A DNA stretch of 64,000 nt. It comes from Rhodococcus sp. Z13. GTDB taxonomy: Bacteria > Actinomycetota > Actinomycetes > Mycobacteriales > Mycobacteriaceae. A model generated the notes under the pieces. That model did no database searches. It was not told where the DNA came from and was given only the letters and a program-made list of their open reading frames with translations. Of this stretch, positions 17,731 through 25,805 are shown one piece after another. Positions within the stretch are counted from its first letter, which is position 1; the number at the start of each line of letters is the position of its first letter. The stretch spans positions 806,001 to 870,000 of the forward strand of contig NZ_CP107551.1 in NCBI RefSeq assembly GCF_025837095.1. The letters run 5' to 3'. The translations under genes and the position numbers were made by a program.

Positions 17731-19530
17731 ATGCCCGCTCCCGTGCTGTCCCGCCGCGACCTGGACTTCCTGCTCTACGACTGGCTCGACATCGAGTCCC
17801 TCACCGATCGTGCCCGTTTCGCCGAGCACTCCCGCGAGACCTTCGACGCGGTCCTCGACCTGAGCGCCGACCTCGCCACCCGGTACTTCGCGACCCACAA
17901 CAAGAAGGCCGACGCGCAGGAACCCCGCATCGGTGAGGACGGCCGCGTGGAGATCATCCCCGAGGTCAAGGAGGCGCTGGACCTGTTCTCCAAGGCCGGA
18001 CTCATCGCGGGCGGTTTCGACGAGCGGCACGGCGGCATGCAGCTGCCGGTGACCGTGCTGCGCGCCTCCATGGCGTGGTTCCAGGCAGCCAATGCGGGCA
18101 CCTCGGCCTATCCCTTTCTCACCGCCGCCAACGCCAACCTGCTCGTCACCCACGGCAGCGACGAGCAGATCGCGACCTTCGTCCCGCCCATGCTCGAGGG
18201 CCGCTTCTTCGGCACCATGTGCCTGTCCGAACCACAGGCCGGATCCTCGCTCGCCGACATCACCACGAAGGCCGTGCCCGCCGGCGACGGCACCTACCGG
18301 CTGACCGGCACGAAGATGTGGATCTCCGGCGGCGACCACGAACTCACCGAGAACATCGTCCACCTCGTCCTCGCGAAGATCCCGGGCAGCCCGGCGGGGG
18401 TGAAGGGCATCTCGCTGTTCGTCGTCCCCAAGTACCTCGTCGAGCCCGACGGCACGCTCGGCGACCGCAACGACGTCGCCCTCGTGGGCCTGAACCACAA
18501 GATGGGCAACCGCGGCACCACCAACACCCTGCTCAACTTCGGGGAGGGCGCGCACACCCCGGGCGGGCGGGCCGGCGCGGTCGGTTACCTGCTCGGGGAG
18601 CCGGACAAGGGCCTGTCGTACATGTTCCACATGATGAACGAGGCACGCATCGGTGTCGGGTTCCTCGCGACCTCCCTCGGCTACGCCGGCTACCTGCAGT
18701 CGCTCGACTACGCCCGCACCCGCACGCAGGGCCGCCCGCTCGGCGCCAAGGACCCGGCCTCACCGCAGGTGCCGCTCGTCGAGCACGCCGACGTGCGGCG
18801 GATGCTGCTGGCCCAGAAGTCCTACGTCGAGGGCGCACTGGCACTGGGCCTGTACTGCTCGAAGCTCGTCGACGAACAGCAGACCACCGACAGCGACGAG
18901 GCGCGGACCCGCGCCGGGCTGTTGCTGGACCTGCTCACCCCGATCGCCAAGTCGTGGCCGTCGCAGTGGTGCCTCGAGGCGAACAGCCTCGCGATCCAGG
19001 TGCTCGGCGGTTACGGCTACACCCGCGAGTTCGACGTCGAGCAGTTCTACCGCGACAACCGGCTCAACGCCATCCACGAGGGCACCCACGGCATCCAGGG
19101 ACTCGACCTGCTCGGCCGCAAGGTGATCATGCAGGGCGGCGCTGCCTTGAAGCTGCTGGGCGAGACGATCGGGGAGACCATCGCCCGCGCGACCGTAGCC
19201 GGGGGCGACGCCGCGGTGTACGCGCAGCAGCTCGGGGCCGCGGTCGGCCGCGTCGCCGAGACCACCGCGACGTTGTGGTCCACCGGCGATCCCGCTGTGG
19301 CGCTGGCAAATTCGTCGATCTACCTCGAGGCCGTCGGGCACGTCGTGGTGGCGTGGATCTGGCTCGAACAGCTGCTCGCCGTCGGCGACCGCGAGGGCGA
19401 CTTCTTCGACGGCAAGCGCGCCGCGGCCCGCTACTTCTACCGCTTCGAGCTGCCGCGGACGGGACCGCAGTTCGACCTGCTGTCGAGCCTCGACCGCACC
19501 ACCCTGGACGTGTCACCGTCGGCTCTGTGA
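17731..19530 (+). CDS. Acyl-CoA dehydrogenase, large (FadE/DmdC-like)
   Basis: FAD enzyme of 599 aa, longer than the usual 380-400 aa acyl-CoA dehydrogenases because of a C-terminal extension (about residues 470-599) typical of the FadE5/DmdC-like group. FAD and substrate motifs: CLSEPQAGSSLADI, KMWISGGDH, QVLGGYGYTREF, and the catalytic Glu in NAIHEGTHGIQGLDLLGRK. It oxidises acyl-CoA to 2-enoyl-CoA in fatty-acid breakdown; chain length is unknown. ATG with GAAAGGA eight bases upstream. The stop codon sits in the first copy of a 27-base hairpin repeat shared with the convergent gene. Confidence 0.9.
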   Translation: MPAPVLSRRDLDFLLYDWLDIESLTDRARFAEHSRETFDAVLDLSADLATRYFATHNKKADAQEPRIGEDGRVEIIPEVKEALDLFSKAGLIAGGFDERHGGMQLPVTVLRASMAWFQAANAGTSAYPFLTAANANLLVTHGSDEQIATFVPPMLEGRFFGTMCLSEPQAGSSLADITTKAVPAGDGTYRLTGTKMWISGGDHELTENIVHLVLAKIPGSPAGVKGISLFVVPKYLVEPDGTLGDRNDVALVGLNHKMGNRGTTNTLLNFGEGAHTPGGRAGAVGYLLGEPDKGLSYMFHMMNEARIGVGFLATSLGYAGYLQSLDYARTRTQGRPLGAKDPASPQVPLVEHADVRRMLLAQKSYVEGALALGLYCSKLVDEQQTTDSDEARTRAGLLLDLLTPIAKSWPSQWCLEANSLAIQVLGGYGYTREFDVEQFYRDNRLNAIHEGTHGIQGLDLLGRKVIMQGGAALKLLGETIGETIARATVAGGDAAVYAQQLGAAVGRVAETTATLWSTGDPAVALANSSIYLEAVGHVVVAWIWLEQLLAVGDREGDFFDGKRAAARYFYRFELPRTGPQFDLLSSLDRTTLDVSPSAL

Positions 19531-19585
19531 CTTCGGGTCACCTCGTCGGCACTGTGACCTCGGGTCACCTCCGGTTCCGTGAGGG
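19512..19585. repeat. 27-bp hairpin repeat over fadE stop
   Basis: Two clear units and a degraded third. GTCGGCTCTGTGAC at 19518 recurs as GTCGGCACTGTGAC at 19545, an offset of 27. Each is followed by a five-base loop and GTCAC, forming GTGAC-loop-GTCAC hairpins at 19527-19541 and 19554-19568. The TGA of fadE lies in the left arm of the first hairpin, and the TGA of the convergent minus-strand gene (19565-19567) lies in the right arm of the second. Confidence 0.85.
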
Positions 19586-20077
19586 CACCTTCCAGTCCAC
19601 CGTCAGCGAGCCGTCGACCGGGAGCGCGTGCCACCGGTCGGCGTGCTCGTCGAGGCGATCCACGATCCGCTCGACCAGCGGGGTGACGTCCCGGGGCGAC
19701 ACGTAGCCGGGCAGGCCGGGCGCCTTTCCCCGGCGGACCTCCCAGACCGGCACGGCGATCCGCGCGAGTTCCTCCGAGCGGACCATGTCGGCTTCCGCTC
19801 GCGGTGGCAGGTGGCGTTTCCCGGCCCGGCGCTGCCGGCCGGCCCGGGCGCGTTCGGCCGGGTCGGCCGGCCAGAACAGGCCGTTGTCGCCGGCGGCCAG
19901 CTGCCCGAACACGCCGAGTTCGATGCCGGCCTCCAGCTCGACCAGCAGATGGACCAGGTCGTGGGGGAGATAGGGGTGGCCGCCGGGGCCGTTGCGGGGT
20001 GCGAGCGCCGGACCGGTCTCGCGCTGCACCGCGACCTCGTACCCGATGCCGGGACCCTTCGTGAACGTCACTCGCAT
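19565..20077 (-). CDS. Hypothetical protein
   Basis: Soluble protein of 170 aa that I do not recognise. It starts MRVTFTKGPGIGYEVAVQRE, has a PYLPHDLVHLLVELEAGIELGVFGQLAAG segment and an Arg/Ala-rich basic middle, and ends in DGSLTVDWKVPSRNRR. There is no signal peptide, membrane helix or catalytic motif. ATG at 20077 preceded by CTGGCGGC, a weak ribosome site. It is the last gene of a minus-strand series from 22531. Its stop lies in a hairpin repeat shared with fadE. Confidence 0.6.
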   Translation of the reverse strand: MRVTFTKGPGIGYEVAVQRETGPALAPRNGPGGHPYLPHDLVHLLVELEAGIELGVFGQLAAGDNGLFWPADPAERARAGRQRRAGKRHLPPRAEADMVRSEELARIAVPVWEVRRGKAPGLPGYVSPRDVTPLVERIVDRLDEHADRWHALPVDGSLTVDWKVPSRNRR

Positions 20078-20120
20078 GCCGCCAGGGTAGGCCCCGCGAC
20101 CGGCGACGCGCACCCGGTTT

Positions 20121-20699
20121 TCAGGCGGCCGCACCCCGCGGCACCAGCCGGTTCACCGTGACACCCCCGAAGACCCGGCTCTCGGTGAGGTCGAACCGGA
20201 TCGGATCGAATCCGCTGCGGAACAACGGGATGCCGTCGCCGATCACCACGGGGGAGATCTTCAGGACGAGTTCGTCGATCTCCGGCAGTAGCGTGCCGGC
20301 GAGAGATCCACCGCCACACAACCAGATTCCCGCACCGTCCTGCTTCTTCAGGTCGCGCACGTAGGCGAGCGGGTCGCTGTCGACGAGGGTGACGGTGTCG
20401 TCGGGCGTCTCGGTCATGGTGGTGGAGAAGACGTACTGATCCAGGTGCTTGTACGCGCTCGTCACCCCGGCGTCGAGCGACGGTTCCCAGGTGCGACGCC
20501 CCATCACCACGGAATCGAATTTCTTGTTCGGAGAATCGATTCCGAGATGATCACGCACATGTGTGGGGACGGTCTCCGGGTACTCCTGCACCAGTGCGGC
20601 CGTGAGCTCGTCGGGGATCGGGAAGAAGTCGTACTCCCCGTTCGGTCCCGCGATGAAGCCGTCCATCGTGACGGCGACGTAGTAGGTCAGAGTGCGCAC
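20121..20699 (-). CDS. Dihydrofolate reductase-family protein
   Basis: Protein of 192 aa with the RibD C-terminal/DHFR-like fold. It has the N-terminal YYVAVTMDGFIAGPNGEYDFF, the VVMGRRTWE motif (NADPH-binding region) and IWLCGGGSLAGTLL (glycine turn). Family members are NADPH-dependent reductases whose substrate is usually undefined; true folate reductase activity is not implied. GTG start with AGGGGGG about five bases upstream. It shares its strand with a second, more RibD-like reductase at 21205. Confidence 0.8.
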   Translation of the reverse strand: MRTLTYYVAVTMDGFIAGPNGEYDFFPIPDELTAALVQEYPETVPTHVRDHLGIDSPNKKFDSVVMGRRTWEPSLDAGVTSAYKHLDQYVFSTTMTETPDDTVTLVDSDPLAYVRDLKKQDGAGIWLCGGGSLAGTLLPEIDELVLKISPVVIGDGIPLFRSGFDPIRFDLTESRVFGGVTVNRLVPRGAAA

Positions 20700-20723
20700 A
20701 CGACCCCCCTGTGAGGTGCGATC

Positions 20724-21215
20724 TCAGGCGGATGCCCGGTCGCGGAGCAACGTTAGTGCGTGCCTCACGGTCTGGGCGAGCACTTTTTCCGGATCGCCGT
20801 CGAAGTGCTGCTCCTCGCTGCGGGTTCCGTCCGGACCGGTCGTCGCGAAGCACACCGTGCCCGGCGGGCGGCCGTCCTGCGGGTCGGGGCCACCGGCGCC
20901 GCTCACCGCGACGACGAGCTGCGCGCCAAGCAATCGGGCCGTGCTCTCGGCCATCGTGCGCGCCGCGCTCTCGCACACCACCGGTCCCTCGGGAACCTCG
21001 AGCAGCCCGTACTTGACCTCGCGCGAGTACGCGACGATGCCGCCGCGGAACCAGTCGGAGCTGCCCTTCGCGGCGCCGAGCCGGGCGGCGATGGTGCCCG
21101 CGGTCAGCGACTCCGCGCACCCGAGCGTCAGTTTCCGGTCGCAGGCGAGCTGCGCGAGCTCGTCGATCAGCTCGTCGGAGGTGTCCGTCCCCTCCACCAC
21201 GTCGTCATCGGCCAT
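20724..21215 (-). CDS. CinA C-terminal-type amidohydrolase (PncC-like)
   Basis: Protein of 163 aa consisting only of the CinA C-terminal domain, which in PncC deamidates nicotinamide mononucleotide in NAD salvage. Conserved motifs are CAESLTAGTIAARLG (with the catalytic Ser), GSSDWFRGGIVAYS and AVSGAGGPD. Start at the second of two close ATGs (21215): AAGGAG sits directly against the first (21221) and six bases from the second. Overlaps the RibD-like gene by 11 bases. Confidence 0.85.
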   Translation of the reverse strand: MADDDVVEGTDTSDELIDELAQLACDRKLTLGCAESLTAGTIAARLGAAKGSSDWFRGGIVAYSREVKYGLLEVPEGPVVCESAARTMAESTARLLGAQLVVAVSGAGGPDPQDGRPPGTVCFATTGPDGTRSEEQHFDGDPEKVLAQTVRHALTLLRDRASA

Positions 21216-22020
21216 CGCCATCTCCTTCCAGAGCGGTCGGGCGCACCCAGCGGGTGAGCAGGGTGCCGTCGTCGTCACACAGCAGGTGTGCGCGGCGCAT
21301 GGGGGTCAGGGCGGATCCGGGGGAGCGGGCGATGCGCCCGGCGTTCCCGGCGGCGAGCACCGGCGCCCAGGTCAGGCACAGCTCGTCGACGACACCGTCC
21401 TCGACGAGACGGCCGAACAGGTTGGGGCCGCCCTCGCACAGCACCCGCCGCCAGCCCGCCTCCGCGACCGCCGTGAGCAGGGAAGGGCCGTCGATCTCCT
21501 CCTGCGCGACGACCCGCACGTCGGCGCCCGCGGCCTCCACGGCCCGCCGGGCGGCCTCGGGTGCCCGCGCCGAGGTGAACACCACGGGCGGGATCGTCGT
21601 GTCGGTGAACAGCCGCAGATCGGGATGCAGGTCGCAGGAGGCGGTGACCACCACGACCGGTGGGATCGGCGACAGACCGGCCGCCTCGCGGCGCGACCGC
21701 AGGGCCTCGCTCGTGCGGGCGCCCCCGTAGTTCTCGGCCCGCACCGTGCCGGCGCCCACGAGGATCACGTCGGCGAGTTCGCGCAGCAACCCGAAGACCT
21801 TCTTGTCGGCGGGAGAACCCAGCGCTCCGGACCGTCCCTCGACCGCTGCGGCGCCGTCGAGGGACGACACGAAGTTGATCCGCAGCCAGGGGCGGGTGAG
21901 GTTGTCCGGATAGGCGTAGAGGTTGCGCAGGGCCGCATCGTCCAGCGGGTGCGCCGCGGTGGGGTCGCCGTCGAGTCGTCGCATGTCGCCGATCAGATCA
22001 TTCCTGTCTTCCGGATGCAC
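21205..22020 (-). CDS. RibD-like pyrimidine reductase (Rv2671 type)
   Basis: Protein of 271 aa with the reductase domain of RibD. Motifs: RPWLRINFVSSLDGAAAVEGRSG, ADVILVGAGTVRAENYG (NADPH-binding) and WRRVLCEGGPNLFGRL (substrate pocket). It lacks the deaminase domain. It resembles M. tuberculosis Rv2671, reported as a folate-pathway bypass reductase, so either a riboflavin or a dihydrofolate role is possible. The GTG at 22020 follows the upstream stop by one base; an ATG at 21984 is an alternative. Flanked by flavin reductase-like and CinA-like genes, all apparently one operon. Confidence 0.82.
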   Translation of the reverse strand: MHPEDRNDLIGDMRRLDGDPTAAHPLDDAALRNLYAYPDNLTRPWLRINFVSSLDGAAAVEGRSGALGSPADKKVFGLLRELADVILVGAGTVRAENYGGARTSEALRSRREAAGLSPIPPVVVVTASCDLHPDLRLFTDTTIPPVVFTSARAPEAARRAVEAAGADVRVVAQEEIDGPSLLTAVAEAGWRRVLCEGGPNLFGRLVEDGVVDELCLTWAPVLAAGNAGRIARSPGSALTPMRRAHLLCDDDGTLLTRWVRPTALEGDGDGR

Positions 22021-22021
22021 G

Positions 22022-22531
22022 TCACGCGCCGTGACCCGCCTCCAGATCGCTCACCTTCGCGAAGGTGAGCAGCCCGTCCAGGTCGCCGCGCACATCCCCT
22101 CGCTCGGGGTCGAGGAGGAAGCCGCCGTGGTCGCCGATCTCGGAGTGCCCGAGAATCCGCCCGACGAACCATGCCGGTGCGTCGTCGAGGATCGGCAGCC
22201 CGTACGGGCCTTCCCGCCACGCGCACCGGCCGAACTTGTCGATGTCGTCGCCGGAGTGCTCCCCGAACAGCGATGCGAGGTCGCGGTTGGCCTCGGTGAG
22301 CACGTGCACGGCGAGGTGCTCGGAGGCGTGTGCGATGCGGTAGGTGCGGTTCTTGTTCGACAACGCCACAAAGAACCGCGCCGGGTCGATCGCGCTCTGG
22401 GTGGCGAACCCGATGAGGCAGCCGCTGCGTTCCTCGCCGTCGAAGGCGGTGAGGACGAACATGGGGTAGTCGAGGTGCGACGCGATCCTCGCGAAACCGT
22501 CGGGTGTGCCCTCGAGCGGGGTGTCGGTCAT
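22022..22531 (-). CDS. Flavin reductase-like FMN-binding protein
   Basis: Protein of 169 aa of the flavin reductase-like split-barrel family. The pattern YPMFVLTAFDGEERSGCLIGFATQSAIDPARFFVALSNKNRTY and HLAVHVLTEANRDLASLFGEHSGDD is typical of FMN-binding flavin reductases and NADH:flavin oxidoreductases. Such proteins reduce free flavin or bind FMN in other oxidoreductase systems; no partner monooxygenase is adjacent. ATG start. First gene of the minus-strand operon ending at 19565. Divergent from the BrkB gene with about 100 bases between. Confidence 0.85.
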   Translation of the reverse strand: MTDTPLEGTPDGFARIASHLDYPMFVLTAFDGEERSGCLIGFATQSAIDPARFFVALSNKNRTYRIAHASEHLAVHVLTEANRDLASLFGEHSGDDIDKFGRCAWREGPYGLPILDDAPAWFVGRILGHSEIGDHGGFLLDPERGDVRGDLDGLLTFAKVSDLEAGHGA

Positions 22532-22630
22532 GAGCGGATCGTACGGCCGTGGCGCGCTCGCGGAGGCGGGTTCGGGGCCGTCCTCCGCGGTGGGTTTGGT
22601 GGAGGCGCGAGGGCGGGTATCCGCCGCGGT

Positions 22631-23701
22631 ATGGATGCCGAGCACAGAGGTGACGCCTCGTCCGGGGCCACCGTGGCCCCGGACGATCCCCGTAAGCCCG
22701 ATTCGCCCACGGACCTGACGAAATTGTCGTGGAAGTACGTGCTGCGACGCACGATTCGCGAGTTCGGGCACGACCAGTGCACGGATCTCGCCGCCGCGCT
22801 CACCTACTACGCGGTGCTGTCGCTGTTCCCGGCGCTGCTCGTCGTGGTCTCCCTGCTCGGGGTGTTCGGGCAGGGGCAGGCCACCGTCGACACCGTGCTC
22901 GGCATGGTCGAGGATCTCGGTCCGTCGTCGGCGGTGGACACCCTGCGCGGTCCGATCGAACAGCTGGTGGCGGCACCCACCGCCGGACTCGCCCTGCTCA
23001 TCGGTGTCGTCGGTGCCCTGTGGTCGGCGTCCGGCTACGTCGGGGCGTTCGGACGGGCCATGAACCGGATCTACGAGATCGAGGAGGGCCGGCCCGTCTG
23101 GAAGCTGCGGCCGCTGATGCTGCTCGTGACGGCACTGGCGCTCGTCGCCGCGGGTGCCACCGCGCTGATGCTGGTGGTGAGCGGCCCGCTCGCCCGCACC
23201 ATCGGCGACGTCATCGGACTCGGCGACACCGCCGTGACCACGTGGAACATCGTCAAATGGCCGGTCATGCTGCTGCTCGTCATCGTGATCGTCGCGGTGC
23301 TGTACTACGCGACGCCCAATGTCGCGCAGCCGAAGTTCCGGTGGGTGAGCCTCGGTTCGCTCATCGCGATCGTCGTGTGGATCCTCGCGTCGGTCGGATT
23401 CGCCTTCTACGTCTCGAACTTCGGCAGCTACAACAAGACCTACGGTTCCCTCGCCGGTGCCGTGATCTTCCTGTTGTGGCTGTGGATCACGAACCTGGCG
23501 CTGCTGTTCGGCGCCGAATTCGACGCCGAGATGGAACGCGGCCGCCAGCTGCAGGCCGGGATGTCGGCGGAGGAGACCCTGCAACTGCCCGAACGGGATT
23601 CACGGGTGATCGAGAAGAACGCCGCCAAGTACGAGGAACTCGTCGAACACGGCCGTCGCCTGCGCGAGGCGCACAGTACCGGCACCGAAGACGGCCGCTG
23701 A
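22631..23701 (+). CDS. YihY/BrkB-family membrane protein
   Basis: Integral membrane protein of 356 aa, the UPF0761/BrkB family. It begins with a hydrophilic segment, then DLAAALTYYAVLSLFPALLVVVSLLG, which is the family hallmark, and has about six transmembrane helices, including LWSASGYVGAFGRAMNRIYE and IFLLWLWITNLALLFGAEFDAE. A charged tail of about 60 residues follows. Despite the historical name tRNase BN, this family has no proven RNase activity; its function is uncertain. The ATG at 22631 is near the divergent flavin reductase start at 22531. Confidence 0.85.
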   Translation: MDAEHRGDASSGATVAPDDPRKPDSPTDLTKLSWKYVLRRTIREFGHDQCTDLAAALTYYAVLSLFPALLVVVSLLGVFGQGQATVDTVLGMVEDLGPSSAVDTLRGPIEQLVAAPTAGLALLIGVVGALWSASGYVGAFGRAMNRIYEIEEGRPVWKLRPLMLLVTALALVAAGATALMLVVSGPLARTIGDVIGLGDTAVTTWNIVKWPVMLLLVIVIVAVLYYATPNVAQPKFRWVSLGSLIAIVVWILASVGFAFYVSNFGSYNKTYGSLAGAVIFLLWLWITNLALLFGAEFDAEMERGRQLQAGMSAEETLQLPERDSRVIEKNAAKYEELVEHGRRLREAHSTGTEDGR

Positions 23702-23708
23702 CAACAGA

Positions 23709-23751
23709 AGTGGACGGTCGCACAGGCCGGATACCTGTGCGGCCGTCCACT
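23709..23751. terminator. Bidirectional terminator between brkB and prpE
   Basis: Stem of 18 base pairs with one wobble (arms 23709-23726 and 23734-23751). It lies between the convergent stops at 23701 and 23771, so it can serve both. Confidence 0.85.
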
Positions 23752-23770
23752 CCGTGTGCGAAGGGGCGGA

Positions 23771-25663
23771 TCAGCCCTGCAGCTGCTCGCGCAGCGCCTC
23801 GAGGACGGCCGGGTCCTCGATGGTCGACGGCACGGTGAACTGCTCGTGGTCGGCGATCTGCCGCATCGTCTTGCGGAGGATCTTGCCCGACCGGGTCTTC
23901 GGGAGCGCCTGCACGACCGTCACATCGCGGAAGGTCGCGACCGCGCCGATCTGCTCGCGGACCATCGCGACGAGCTCCCGACGCAGTGTCTCGTGGTCGA
24001 TCTCCACACCCGACTTGAGCACCACGTATCCCGACGGGCGCTGACCCTTCAGCTCGTCGCGGATACCCACCACGGCGCACTCGGCGACGGCCGGATGCGA
24101 GGCGACCACGGCCTCCATGCTGCCGGTGGAGAGCCGGTGCCCGGCCACGTTGATGACGTCGTCGGAGCGGCCCAGGACGAAGACGTAACCGTCCTCGTCG
24201 ACGAAGCCGGAGTCACCGGTGAGGTAGTACCCGGGGAAGGTGTCGAGATAGGAGCGGCGGAAGCGCTCTTCGTCCCGCCACAGACCGGCGAGCGTGCCGG
24301 GCGGAAGCGGGAGACCGATGACGATGTTGCCTTCGGTGTTCGGCTCGACCGGCTTGCCCTCGCCGTCGACGATCTCCACCCGGTAGCCCGGCACGGGGAC
24401 GGTGGGGGAGCCGGCCTTGAGCGGCATCGGGTCCAGGCCGCGCAGGTTCGCAGCGATCGCCCAGCCGGTCTCGGTCTGCCACCAGTGGTCGACGACCGGG
24501 CGCTCGAGCACCTTCGTCGCCCACTCGTAGGTGTCGGGGTCGAGGCGCTCACCCGCAGCGAAGAGGGTCTCCAGCGTGTCGATCGAGTACTTCTTCAGCT
24601 CGTCGGCGTTCGGATCGGCCTTGCGCACGGCGCGGATCGCGGTGGGCGCGGTGAACAGCGCCTTGACGCCGTTCTCCGAGATGATCCGCCAGAACGCACC
24701 GGCGTCCGGGGTGCCGACGGGCTTGCCCTCGTACATCACGGTGGTCGCACCCACGAGCAGCGGGGCGTAGACGATGTAGGAGTGGCCGACGACCCAGCCG
24801 ACGTCCGAGGCCGTCCACCACACGTCGCCGGGCCCGATGTCGTAGATGGCGCTCATCGACCAGGTCAGCGCCACGGCGTGACCGCCGTTGTCGCGCACGA
24901 CGCCCTTCGGCTTCCCGGTGGTGCCGGAGGTGTAGAGGATGTAGAGCGGGTCGGTGGCCGCGACCGTCACCGGCTCGGCCGGAGTGGTGTCGGCAGCCAG
25001 CTCGTCCCAGTCGAACCACGCCGCGGAGGACGTCTTGTAGTCCGCTGCCGAACCGGGGATCTGCTCGCGGTTCTTGACGATCACGGTGTGCGGCGGAGTC
25101 TGCGACAACCCGATCGCCTGCTCGACCATCGGCAGGTACTCGATGATGCGGCCGGGCTCCATGCCGCCGGAGGCGGTGACGAGGACCACGGGGGTCGCGT
25201 CGTCGATGCGGGTGGCGAGCTCCTTGGCGGCGAACCCACCGAACACCACCGAGTGCACGGCGCCGATACGGGCGCACGCGAGCATCGCGATGGCGGCCTC
25301 GGGGATCATCGGCATGTAGACGACCACGCGGTCGCCGGCGGTGACGCCCTGGTCGCGCAGGACACCGGCGAAGGTCGCGACCTCGTCGAGCAGCTCCGCG
25401 TAGGTGTAGGTGCGCTTGGCCGGGACCATCGCCGAATCCCAGATCAGGGCCGGGCGGTCGCCGTGGCCGGCGCGCACGTGCCGGTCGAGGGCGTTGACGC
25501 TCGTGTTGAGGGTGCCGTCGGGGAACCAGCGGTAAGCCGGTGCCGCCGAGTCGTCGAGAGCCCGGGTCGGGGCGTTCTCCCACTCGACCGCCTGGGCGGC
25601 CTCGAGCCAGAACCCTTCCGGGTCCTCCACGCTCCGGCGGAACGCCTCCTCGTACGAGCTCAT
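23771..25663 (-). CDS. prpE: Propionyl-CoA synthetase
   Basis: AMP-forming acyl-CoA synthetase of 630 aa. YILYTSGTTGKPKG is the adenylation P-loop, WWQTETGW the A5 motif, YYLTGDSG the A7 motif, and KTRSGKILRKTMR near the C-terminus carries the catalytic lysine. The N-terminal YRWFPDGTLNTSVNALDRHV is characteristic of PrpE rather than Acs. It makes propionyl-CoA (or acetyl-CoA) from the free acid, ATP and CoA, feeding the methylcitrate and methylmalonyl pathways. A tight ribosome site (GGACAGGAAAG) precedes the ATG. It lies downstream of an acyl-CoA carboxyltransferase gene, consistent with propionyl-CoA metabolism. Confidence 0.88.
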   Translation of the reverse strand: MSSYEEAFRRSVEDPEGFWLEAAQAVEWENAPTRALDDSAAPAYRWFPDGTLNTSVNALDRHVRAGHGDRPALIWDSAMVPAKRTYTYAELLDEVATFAGVLRDQGVTAGDRVVVYMPMIPEAAIAMLACARIGAVHSVVFGGFAAKELATRIDDATPVVLVTASGGMEPGRIIEYLPMVEQAIGLSQTPPHTVIVKNREQIPGSAADYKTSSAAWFDWDELAADTTPAEPVTVAATDPLYILYTSGTTGKPKGVVRDNGGHAVALTWSMSAIYDIGPGDVWWTASDVGWVVGHSYIVYAPLLVGATTVMYEGKPVGTPDAGAFWRIISENGVKALFTAPTAIRAVRKADPNADELKKYSIDTLETLFAAGERLDPDTYEWATKVLERPVVDHWWQTETGWAIAANLRGLDPMPLKAGSPTVPVPGYRVEIVDGEGKPVEPNTEGNIVIGLPLPPGTLAGLWRDEERFRRSYLDTFPGYYLTGDSGFVDEDGYVFVLGRSDDVINVAGHRLSTGSMEAVVASHPAVAECAVVGIRDELKGQRPSGYVVLKSGVEIDHETLRRELVAMVREQIGAVATFRDVTVVQALPKTRSGKILRKTMRQIADHEQFTVPSTIEDPAVLEALREQLQG

Positions 25664-25805
25664 CGCTTTCCTGTCCTTCCTCGCCTACAACTGTGGCCGC
25701 GAACACCCTATGTGACCGATCACCAGGACGAGTGCGATCTGCGCCGGACGGACGGAAATACGCGACGAATGGTGGATCGTCGGGTGCCGCGGCCGTTCCT
25801 GCCGC

